A stretch of 11,471 bases of DNA, taken from assembly GCA_023387235.1 (NCBI GenBank), contig JAEWIJ010000187.1, positions 1 through 11,471 of the forward strand, written 5' to 3'. Positions 5,827 to 11,471 of the stretch are shown piece after piece; within the stretch, counting starts at the first letter, position 1; every line of letters starts with the position of its first letter. The stretch is from Pseudomonadota bacterium (GTDB lineage Bacteria; Pseudomonadota; Alphaproteobacteria; Rhizobiales; Hyphomicrobiaceae). Below the pieces are notes generated by a model. That model saw only the letters and a list, made by a program, of their open reading frames with translations. It did no database searches and was not told where the DNA came from. The position numbers and the translations under genes are program-made.

Positions 5827-6488
5827 GTTGCAAGAACCCCGCGCTCGCGCAGCTCCTCGAGGAGGGGCAGCAGCGGCAGACCCAGAATGGTGAAATAGTC
5901 GCCTGCGATCTCCTCGAAGAGCTGAACGCCGAGTCCTTCGAGCTGATAGGCGCCAACCGACTCGCACACTCGCGTTCCAGCACGCGACAGATATTGGGCG
6001 AGGAACTCGTCGGAGAAGTCGCGCATGCTGAGCTCGGCACTGTCGGTGAACGTCCACTGCACTTCGCCGCCCTGGGCCAGCGCGACGGAGGCATGAAGCT
6101 GATGTGTGCGCCCGCGCAAACGCGACAAGTGCGCGCGGGCCGCCGCTGGGTCGGCAGGCTTCTCGAAGATTTCGTAACTTGCCGCGCTCCAGGGCTTGCC
6201 GCCGAACTCCATGCGGCGCTCGGTCGCCAGTGCCAGCACCTGGTCGCATCCGATCACCAGCGCATCCGGCAACCGCACGCTCACATCCACGGCCTTGGCG
6301 GCAGCCAGCATCTCGGCGACCTCGACGGGATATTCCTCGTCGAGCGCACGCTCGGGCTCGAAGCTCGCCCGCAGGGCTGGCTCGTCGACCGTCGAGGGCA
6401 TGACGTCGAAGGCGAGCCCTGCCTGCTCGAGCATAAGACGGCGCGAACGGCTCTGCGAAGCCAGCACGACGCGCAATCGCTCAGCCAT
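5823..6488 (-). CDS. maf: Maf-family nucleoside triphosphate pyrophosphatase (YceF-like)
   Basis: Maf proteins hydrolyse non-canonical or modified NTPs to monophosphates, keeping them out of nucleic acids. The 221-residue product has the nucleotide-grip motif ASQSRSRR (10-17), the VDEP segment (34-37), IGCDQV (79-84) with the catalytic Asp D82, a GGKP turn (96-99), and a C-terminal GLPLLPLL. The Asp-Gln in CDQV and the C-terminal LFEEI..D..LGLPL pattern resemble E. coli YceF (m7GTP-preferring) more than YhdE (dTTP/UTP); substrate is inferred. The ATG at 6488 is chosen over one 33 bases upstream because AGGA lies eight bases before it and homology starts there. It overlaps ppsR by 8 bases and aroE by 4. 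Confidence 0.93.
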   Translation of the reverse strand: MAERLRVVLASQSRSRRLMLEQAGLAFDVMPSTVDEPALRASFEPERALDEEYPVEVAEMLAAAKAVDVSVRLPDALVIGCDQVLALATERRMEFGGKPWSAASYEIFEKPADPAAARAHLSRLRGRTHQLHASVALAQGGEVQWTFTDSAELSMRDFSDEFLAQYLSRAGTRVCESVGAYQLEGLGVQLFEEIAGDYFTILGLPLLPLLEELRERGVLAT

Positions 6489-7329
6489 CGTTCGATTCCT
6501 CGCGCATCTCCTCGCGCTCATGCATGAGCTTGATGATCGTCGCGGCCGTCTCCTCGATCGAGCGCCGGGTCACATCGATCACGGGCCAGCCATGCCGGGC
6601 GCACAGGCGCCGCGAATGGGCGATCTCTTCAGCGATGCGCGTGCGGTCCACATAGTCGTCGAGGTCGCGGTCGGACATCATCATCGCACGGTGACGGCGA
6701 ATCTCGGCGATCCGATCGGGGCTCGCCACGAGACCCACAACAAAAGCCTTGTGCGGCTCGAGCAGTGCCGGCGCAACCTCGATGCGCGGCACGAGCGGCA
6801 GGTTCGTCGTTTTGTAGCCGCGCTGCGCCAGATAGATGCTGGTCGGCGTCTTGGACGTGCGCGAGACGCCGAGGATCACGATATCGGCCTGGTTGAGGTC
6901 CTCGGGCAGGCGGCCATCGTCGTGCGCCATGGTGAAGTTCAGCGCGTCGATTCGGCGGAAATAGTCGGCATCGAGGACATGCTGGCCGGCGACGATCGGT
7001 GTCTTCGGCGCGCCGAGATAGCTTTCGAAGACCTTCATGATGGGCTCGAGCACATGGAGACAGGGCACGGCGAGCTCGCGGCAGCGCTGCTCGAGGGCCG
7101 TCTGCAGTGCTTCGTTCACCACCGTATAGAGCACGATGCCCGGGGCCGACTCGATCTCCTGGAGAACGCGCTCGAGCTGGCGCTGCGTGCGCACGAGCGG
7201 ATGCACATGCTCGATAGGGCGCACCTGAGCATACTGGACAGCCGCCGCCTTCGCGATCGTTGTGAGCGTTTCGCCAGTTGCATCCGAGATCAGATGCAAG
7301 TGGAAGTAACTCGGCTGGATGTGGGGCAT
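6481..7329 (-). CDS. ppsR: Pyruvate,phosphate dikinase (or PEP synthase) regulatory protein, DUF299 family
   Basis: This family both phosphorylates (ADP-dependent) and dephosphorylates (Pi-dependent) a threonine of pyruvate,phosphate dikinase or PEP synthase, switching gluconeogenic flux. The 282-residue product starts with FHLHLISDATGET (9-21) and carries the P-loop GVSRTSKTPTS (154-164). After it come the NLPLVP segment and the conserved SDRDLDDYVD region. Whether its target is PPDK or PpsA cannot be told from the window. It is the first gene of the five-gene minus-strand operon. No good ribosome-binding site precedes the ATG, and the 5' leader begins in the presumed origin region. The same family (RP001 in Rickettsia) flanks the origin in Caulobacter and Rickettsia. 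Confidence 0.93.
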   Translation of the reverse strand: MPHIQPSYFHLHLISDATGETLTTIAKAAAVQYAQVRPIEHVHPLVRTQRQLERVLQEIESAPGIVLYTVVNEALQTALEQRCRELAVPCLHVLEPIMKVFESYLGAPKTPIVAGQHVLDADYFRRIDALNFTMAHDDGRLPEDLNQADIVILGVSRTSKTPTSIYLAQRGYKTTNLPLVPRIEVAPALLEPHKAFVVGLVASPDRIAEIRRHRAMMMSDRDLDDYVDRTRIAEEIAHSRRLCARHGWPVIDVTRRSIEETAATIIKLMHEREEMREESNDG

Positions 7330-7756
7330 TTGTTGATAGAGTTCCGACTTATCCCGCGTGTCGCCGAGACGGATGCCGGCACTCTACACCGTCCACCGAT
7401 CTGCCAACAGGGCGATCAACAGGCTGGCCAATGTGGATCAGCCTCCACTCTCCGCTGTGCGCCGATCGCGCGCCGAGGTAGTGCCATCCGTCCGTTTTCC
7501 AGCGGCCCTCCCCAGGGCGTTCACCAAGCCGGCCGCTGCAACATGCCGCGCAAGCCCATGGCATGGAAGTGTGTTTCTCCGCTAGTAGCGTCGCCGTCCA
7601 GCGCCTACCACATCTGCCTGAGGGTTTGCCGCTCGGCGGAAGAACCTGTTGAGGCCCTTGTGGCAGCCGGCCAATTCCCGCTACCCACAGCAGTAAGAAG
7701 AAGAAAAGCAACCTGAAGACTCTCAATTGAAAGATTTAGAGGCAGAGACCCGATCC
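7330..7756. other. Candidate chromosomal replication origin (ppsR-hemE intergenic region)
   Basis: There is no convincing gene in about 427 bases, although flanking genes are tightly packed. In Caulobacter the origin lies between hemE and the ppsR homologue, and in several rhizobia it adjoins hemE; that placement is the main argument. Internal signals are modest. TGTGGATCA at 7432-7440 has one mismatch to a reversed DnaA box TTATCCACA. TGTTGATAG at 7331-7339 and CTACCCACA at 7681-7689 have two each. A stretch at 7691-7740 is 33/50 A+T, a possible unwinding element, and contains one GANTC methylation site (7718-7722). An 8-bp inverted repeat pairs CAGCGGCC at 7500-7507 with GGCCGCTG at 7531-7538. 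No CtrA-type TTAA-N7-TTAA site was found. Genes point outward on both sides. The region must also hold the ppsR and hemE promoters. Confidence 0.55.
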
Positions 7757-8815
7757 GTGGACAAGTCCGTTTCCAAAGACCGCCGACGCTTCCTCAAACC
7801 CTTCGCCGGTGAAGCACTCGATCCGCCACCGGTCTGGCTCATGCGCCAGGCAGGCCGCTATCTGCCGGAGTATCGCGAGACGCGCGCCAAGGCCGGTGGT
7901 TTCCTCGACCTCTGCTATTCGCCTGCACTCGCTGCCGAGGTCACGCTTCAGCCCATTCGCCGCTATGGCTTCGATGCAGCCATCCTGTTCGCGGATATCC
8001 TGCTCGTGCCGGACGCAATGGGTCAGGCCGTGCGCTTTGCCGAGGGCGAAGGGCCGCTGCTCGATCCGCTCCGCACGGCAAAGGATCTCACCCGCTTGTC
8101 ACCGACGGCGACTCGACCCAAGTTCGAGCGCGTTTTCGAGACGGTCCAGCGCCTGCGCCAGGATCTCCCGGACGAGACAGCACTGATCGGCTTTTGCGGG
8201 GCACCATGGACGGTCGCGACCTACATGATCGAGGGGCGGGGATCGAAGGATCAGGCGGCGGCGCGCCTCTTCGCCTATCGCGATCCGGATGGTTTTCAGA
8301 AGCTTATGGACCTGCTTGTCGAAAGCTCGATCGAGTATCTCTCGGGACAGGTGCAGGCCGGCGCCGACGCGCTGCAGATTTTCGACACCTGGGCTGGCAG
8401 CCTGCCCGATGATCAATTCGAGAAGTGGGTCATCGACCCGACACGGCGCATCGTCGAGGCGATCCACGAGCGCCATCCCGAGGTGCCGGTAATCGGATTT
8501 CCTCGCGGCGCGCAGGGCTCCGCCCTCTGGTACGCCGCCGAGACCGAGGTCGACGGCATAGGCTGTGATACCTCGACGCCGCCCTACATGATGGCCGAGG
8601 CTTTCGAAGGCGAGAACATCGTCGTGCAGGGCAATCTCGATCCCCTGCTGCTGGTCGCCGGCGGTGATGCTCTCCGGGCGCGCGTCGCCAGCATCCTCGA
8701 ACTGATGGACGGCCGGCCGTTCATCTTCAATCTCGGCCATGGCATCGTCCCCGAGACCCCACCGGAGCACGTCGCCGATCTGGTGCGCTGGGTCCGCAAC
8801 GGTGCCAAGGCATGA
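7757..8815 (+). CDS. hemE: Uroporphyrinogen III decarboxylase
   Basis: HemE removes four carboxyl groups from uroporphyrinogen III to give coproporphyrinogen III in haem synthesis. Using the GTG at 7757 gives 352 residues. Family motifs are VWLMRQAGRYLPEYR (26-40), FADILLVPDAMG (78-89) with the catalytic Asp D80, GFCGAPWT (145-152), IFDTWAG (208-214), GFPRG (247-251), GNLDP (292-296) and FNLGHGI (324-330). Homology begins near residue 10. There is no ATG in front of it: a TTG at 7727 would add ten residues, and neither start has a well-spaced ribosome-binding site (AGAGG at 7738-7742 is 14 bases before the GTG). The stop overlaps hemJ as ATGA, so the two are probably co-translated. It borders the putative origin. 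Confidence 0.93.
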   Translation: MDKSVSKDRRRFLKPFAGEALDPPPVWLMRQAGRYLPEYRETRAKAGGFLDLCYSPALAAEVTLQPIRRYGFDAAILFADILLVPDAMGQAVRFAEGEGPLLDPLRTAKDLTRLSPTATRPKFERVFETVQRLRQDLPDETALIGFCGAPWTVATYMIEGRGSKDQAAARLFAYRDPDGFQKLMDLLVESSIEYLSGQVQAGADALQIFDTWAGSLPDDQFEKWVIDPTRRIVEAIHERHPEVPVIGFPRGAQGSALWYAAETEVDGIGCDTSTPPYMMAEAFEGENIVVQGNLDPLLLVAGGDALRARVASILELMDGRPFIFNLGHGIVPETPPEHVADLVRWVRNGAKA

Positions 8816-9327
8816 ACCCTGAAAGCCCGGCATTTCGGGCCGGCATCGCCCTCGCGCTCACCGCCCTCGGCATCGCCGCCGTCGTTCTCGTTTTCGGCGA
8901 CGCAGCCTATATGTGGATGAAGGCAGCCCACGTCGTCGCCATCATCTCGTGGATGGCGGGGATGCTCTATCTGCCCCGCCTGTTCGTCTATCACTGCGAG
9001 GCCAAACCCGGCTCCGAGCTATCCGAGACCCTCAAGGTCATGGAACGGCGCCTCCTGCGGGTCATCATCAACCCCGCCATGGGGCTATCCTGGATCCTGG
9101 GCCTGTGGCTCGCCTGGCGCGGCGGCTTCCTCATGGCCGGCTGGTTTCATGCCAAGCTGACCTTCGTCATCCTGCTGTCAGGCTTCCATGGCTTTCTCTC
9201 CGCGTCGGTCCGGCGGTTTGCCGAGAACGCCAACACCGTTCCAATCGGCCGCTGGCGCCTTCTCAACGAGGTCCCGGCGGTGCTGATGATCGCGATCGTG
9301 GTCCTGGTCATCGTCAAACCGTTCTAG
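8812..9327 (+). CDS. hemJ: Protoporphyrinogen IX oxidase HemJ
   Basis: HemJ is the membrane-bound, haem-containing enzyme that oxidises protoporphyrinogen IX to protoporphyrin IX where HemG and HemY are absent. The 171-residue product has about four to five membrane segments (roughly 10-30, 35-60, 86-104, 112-132, 150-169). Conserved marks are MKAAHVVAIISWMAGMLYLPRLFVYH (split at 36-61), MERRLLR (77-83), NPAM (87-90), WFHAKL (111-116), NEVPAVLMI (152-160) and a KPF ending. H40 and K115 appear to match the His and Lys reported as essential in cyanobacterial HemJ. The start overlaps the hemE stop by four bases, and the gene serves the same pathway. No hemH lies between or after them here. Confidence 0.93.
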   Translation: MNPESPAFRAGIALALTALGIAAVVLVFGDAAYMWMKAAHVVAIISWMAGMLYLPRLFVYHCEAKPGSELSETLKVMERRLLRVIINPAMGLSWILGLWLAWRGGFLMAGWFHAKLTFVILLSGFHGFLSASVRRFAENANTVPIGRWRLLNEVPAVLMIAIVVLVIVKPF

Positions 9328-9405
9328 ACCTGCCGGGGAAACGTTCGCTTTGTGCCAAAGCAGTGGGCAGAAACGAAAATTTGAGTATCGCGACAGGTTG
9401 CCCCT

Positions 9406-9435
9406 TTGACTCCGAGGGAACCTCTGCGCTAATGT
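9406..9435 (+). promoter_or_regulatory. Probable rho promoter
   Basis: TTGACT at 9406-9411 is followed by 18 bases and TAATGT at 9430-9435 (or 17 bases and CTAATG). This is a good match to the alphaproteobacterial sigma-70 type. It is the best promoter-like pair in the hemJ-rho gap. A start near 9442 would give rho a leader of about 180 bases, long for this class of gene. Confidence 0.55.
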
Positions 9436-9440
9436 CGCGT

Positions 9441-9624
9441 CTATCAGATCGAGTCGCTGTGCCGGCGTGTCATCGCTGAGCCACCAGCCGACGAGCCCTA
9501 AAATTCCAGATCGCATCGGACCCCTGGCGCGGCAGTGCCGACAACGGGTTCCCTTCCGCACATCGCGAACCGGCACCCCCGTCCCTCGGCGGTCCCTCGC
9601 ACCCTCCCTCCCAAAGAGTTTCCC
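9441..9624 (+). promoter_or_regulatory. Long, C-rich rho leader, candidate autoregulatory (rut-like) region
   Basis: From 9551 to 9624 a hand count gives 39 C against 13 G in 74 bases, with repeated CCCTCC and TCCC runs and little chance to fold. Rho binds C-rich, G-poor, unstructured RNA, and E. coli rho is known to attenuate its own leader. This stretch would be a natural site for that. A GTG-started 61-codon frame (9467-9652) crosses the rho start but shows no family or composition support as a leader peptide. Confidence 0.4.
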
Positions 9625-10911
9625 ATGCAAGACGTCATCAAAAAAGAAGTAAAGCTCCAGGACCTCAAGGCGAAGTCTGCGACGGAGCTTCTGAGCTTTG
9701 CCGAGGAGGCCGGCGTCGAGAACGCCAGCACCATGCGCAAGCAGGAGCTCATGTTCGCGACGCTGAAGCAGCTCGCCTCGCAAGACATCGAAATCGTTGG
9801 CACCGGCGTCGTTGAGGTCCTTCAGGACGGTTTCGGCTTCCTGCGCTCGCCGGACGCCAATTATCTCGCCGGTCCGGACGACATCTATGTCTCGCCCTCG
9901 CAGATCCGCCGCTTCGCGCTGCGCACCGGCGACACGGTCGAAGGCCAGATCCGCGGGCCCAACACCAAGGAGGGCGAGCGCTATTTCGCCCTTCTCAAAG
10001 TCACCCGGATCAATTTCGAGGATCCGGAAGCGACCAAGCACAAGGTGCACTTCGACAACCTGACGCCGCTCTATCCGACGTCATGGCTCAAGATGGAAAT
10101 CGAGGATCCGACCATCAAGGATTACTCGGCGCGCGTCATCGACATCGTGGCGCCCATCGGCAAAGGCCAGCGCGCGCTCATCGTCGCGCCGCCTCGCACC
10201 GGTAAGACCGTCGTCCTGCAGAACATCGCCCGGTCGATCTCGACCAACCATCCCGAGTGCTACCTCATCGTCCTGCTGATCGATGAGCGCCCGGAAGAAG
10301 TGACCGACATGCAGCGCTCGGTGAACGGCGAGGTCATTTCCTCGACCTTCGATGAGCCGCCCTCACGTCACGTGCAGGTCTCGGAGATGGTTATCGAGAA
10401 GGCCAAGCGCCTCGTCGAGCACAAGCGGGATGTCGTCATCCTGCTCGACTCGATCACGCGTCTCGGCCGCGCCTACAACACCGTCGTGCCGTCCTCGGGC
10501 AAGGTCCTGACCGGCGGTGTCGACTCGAACGCGCTGCAGCGCCCGAAGCGTTTTTTCGGTGCTGCCCGCAACATCGAAGAGGGCGGCTCGCTCACCATCA
10601 TCTCGACGGCGCTGATCGAAACCGGCAGCCGCATGGATGAGGTCATCTTCGAAGAGTTCAAGGGCACCGGTAACTCGGAAATCATCCTGGATCGCAAGGT
10701 CTCGGACAAGCGCGTCTTCCCGGCAATCGACGTGGCTCGTTCCGGCACCCGCAAGGAAGAGCTCCTCGTGCCGCGCGACCAGCTCAAGAAGGTCTATGTG
10801 CTCCGCCGCATCCTGAATCCCATGGGCACCATGGATGCGATCGAGTTCCTCATCGACAAGCTCAAGTCGACGAAGACCAACGGCGAATTCTTCCAGAGCA
10901 TGAACACCTGA
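9625..10911 (+). CDS. rho: Transcription termination factor Rho
   Basis: Rho is the hexameric RNA helicase that ends transcription at C-rich sites. The product is 428 residues. The N-terminal Rho helix bundle spans about 9-50 (KLQDLKAKSATELL, TMRKQELMFATLKQLA). The RNA-binding cold-shock-like domain spans 58-130 (DGFGFLRSP, DDIYVSPSQIRRF). The ATPase domain has Walker A APPRTGKT (188-195), Walker B IVLLIDERPEEVTDM (215-229), the Q-loop LDSITRLGRAYN (274-285) and the R-loop region GTGNSEIILDRK (347-358). The frame is open back to 9535, but the extra 30 residues are encoded by the C-rich leader and lack homology, so ATG 9625 is used. Its ribosome-binding site is weak (AAGAG). Large inserts seen in some actinobacterial Rho proteins are absent. 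Confidence 0.97.
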   Translation: MQDVIKKEVKLQDLKAKSATELLSFAEEAGVENASTMRKQELMFATLKQLASQDIEIVGTGVVEVLQDGFGFLRSPDANYLAGPDDIYVSPSQIRRFALRTGDTVEGQIRGPNTKEGERYFALLKVTRINFEDPEATKHKVHFDNLTPLYPTSWLKMEIEDPTIKDYSARVIDIVAPIGKGQRALIVAPPRTGKTVVLQNIARSISTNHPECYLIVLLIDERPEEVTDMQRSVNGEVISSTFDEPPSRHVQVSEMVIEKAKRLVEHKRDVVILLDSITRLGRAYNTVVPSSGKVLTGGVDSNALQRPKRFFGAARNIEEGGSLTIISTALIETGSRMDEVIFEEFKGTGNSEIILDRKVSDKRVFPAIDVARSGTRKEELLVPRDQLKKVYVLRRILNPMGTMDAIEFLIDKLKSTKTNGEFFQSMNT

Positions 10912-10930
10912 TTTTCGGGGAGGACGGGCG

Positions 10931-11471
10931 ATGGCCGCGGTCCGCCCCGAGACGGCGATACTCGACGACGCCGAGGTCAAGCGCTTCGCGGCGCTCGCTG
11001 CTGAATGGTGGGACCCGAACGGCAAGTTCCGCCCGCTCCATAAGCTCGGTCCGGCCCGGCTCGCGTTCGTGCGGCAGGAGATCTTGCGCCATTTCTCGTT
11101 GACCGCCGGCGGTCTCAGGCCTTTCGATGGCCTAAGCATTCTCGATATCGGTTGTGGGGGCGGGCTCGTCAGCGAGCCCGTTGCGCGGCTCGGCGCGACC
11201 GTCACCGGCATCGATCCCGCAGTTGAAAACATCGAGGCTGCGCGTCGCCACGCCGAAGGGCAGGGCCTTGTGATCGACTACCGCCCATCGCTGGTCGAGG
11301 ATCTCGTTGCTGAAGGCCGGGTATTCGATTGCGTGCTCTGCCTCGAGGTCGTCGAGCACGTGCCGGACGTCGCGGCCTTCCTCGCCACATGCTCGAAGCT
11401 CGTGCGGCCGGGCGGGCTGATGATCCTCTCGACCATCAACCGGACGCTCAAAGCCTACGCGCTTGCCATTG
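10931..11471 (+). CDS. ubiG: 3-demethylubiquinol/2-polyprenyl-6-hydroxyphenol O-methyltransferase UbiG, C-terminus cut by window edge
   Basis: UbiG carries out both SAM-dependent O-methylations of ubiquinone synthesis. The visible 180 residues include the UbiG signature EWWDPNGKFRPLHKL (25-39), the SAM-binding motif I ILDIGCGGGLVSEPVARLGA (70-89) with acidic D95, the EVVEHV motif (139-144), LVRPGG (157-162) and STINRTLKAYALAI (167-180), which is highly typical. The ATG at 10931 has a strong GGGGAGGA (10917-10924) six bases ahead. It lies 19 bases after the rho stop on the same strand, with no terminator between, so it is likely cotranscribed with rho. In many relatives rho is followed by mnmE, and ubiG sits beside an aspartokinase gene, so this pairing is unusual. 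The last part of the gene is outside the window. Confidence 0.95.
   Translation, partial: MAAVRPETAILDDAEVKRFAALAAEWWDPNGKFRPLHKLGPARLAFVRQEILRHFSLTAGGLRPFDGLSILDIGCGGGLVSEPVARLGATVTGIDPAVENIEAARRHAEGQGLVIDYRPSLVEDLVAEGRVFDCVLCLEVVEHVPDVAAFLATCSKLVRPGGLMILSTINRTLKAYALAI

Noticed and set aside
5827..6249. N-terminal extension of aroE inside maf
   Set aside because: The added residues are out-of-frame maf sequence and do not resemble shikimate dehydrogenase.
6196..7716. Very long plus-strand open frame (506 codons) across maf, ppsR and the origin gap
   Set aside because: It is antisense to two clearly recognised genes, has no family motif, and is the kind of open frame expected opposite high-G+C genes.
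9347..9361. Small hairpin GCTTTG-TGC-CAAAGC after hemJ as terminator
   Set aside because: Only 6 bp and no T-tract; too weak to call.
9417..9441. EcfG-type general stress promoter (GGAAC ... CGTC) before rho
   Set aside because: Spacing of 16 and an imperfect second element; it overlaps a better sigma-70 match.
9535..9624. N-terminal extension of rho
   Set aside because: Encoded by the C-rich leader and absent from known Rho N-termini.
9467..9652. 61-codon GTG frame as rho leader peptide
   Set aside because: No ribosome-binding site or recognisable leader pattern, and it runs into rho out of frame.
9178..10050. 290-codon minus-strand frame across hemJ and the start of rho
   Set aside because: Antisense to two well-supported genes, without motifs.

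Overview
The window reads as a chromosomal segment of an alphaproteobacterium, most likely of the Hyphomicrobiales. The evidence is high G+C content, rhizobial-type SecB, HemJ, Rho and LolA proteins, and the gene order ppsR-maf-aroE-coaE-dnaQ facing hemE-hemJ-rho. In this class that gene order flanks the chromosomal replication origin. No insertion sequence, CRISPR array, tRNA, rRNA or plasmid gene was seen.

Layout. (1) 1-860, minus: a C-terminally cut member of the isocitrate lyase/PEP mutase superfamily. (2) 861-1225: a palindrome-rich intergenic region with two large adjacent hairpins. (3) 1226-1708, plus: a small stand-alone cyclic-nucleotide-binding-fold protein whose phosphate-binding Arg is replaced. 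(4) 1709-2050: holds a probable small RNA on the minus strand, with a promoter-like pair, three C-rich hairpin loops and an intrinsic terminator. (5) 2051-2803, minus: lolA. (6) 3084-3605, plus: secB, converging on and overlapping dnaQ. (7) 3588-7329, minus: a tightly packed five-gene operon, ppsR-maf-aroE-coaE-dnaQ. (8) 7330-7756: a non-coding gap between ppsR and hemE, the position of the origin in Caulobacter and relatives. (9) 7757-9327, plus: hemE-hemJ. (10) 9328-9624: the rho promoter and a C-rich leader. (11) 9625-11471, plus: rho, then ubiG cut by the window end.

The genes are mostly housekeeping: nucleotide sanitation (Maf), the shikimate and coenzyme A pathways, proofreading (DnaQ), protein and lipoprotein traffic (SecB, LolA), haem synthesis (HemE, HemJ), ubiquinone synthesis (UbiG) and transcription termination (Rho). 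Except for secB and the cyclic-nucleotide-fold gene, all point away from the 7330-7756 gap. That is expected if replication starts there and genes lie on the leading strand.

The items most worth a second look are the candidate origin, the candidate anti-Shine-Dalgarno small RNA at about 1770-1917, the paired hairpins at 1051-1213, and the unusual partners at both ends of the conserved cluster (lolA beside secB, ubiG behind rho). Promoters, the small RNA and the origin are inferences from sequence pattern and gene order. The enzyme calls rest on clearly visible family motifs.
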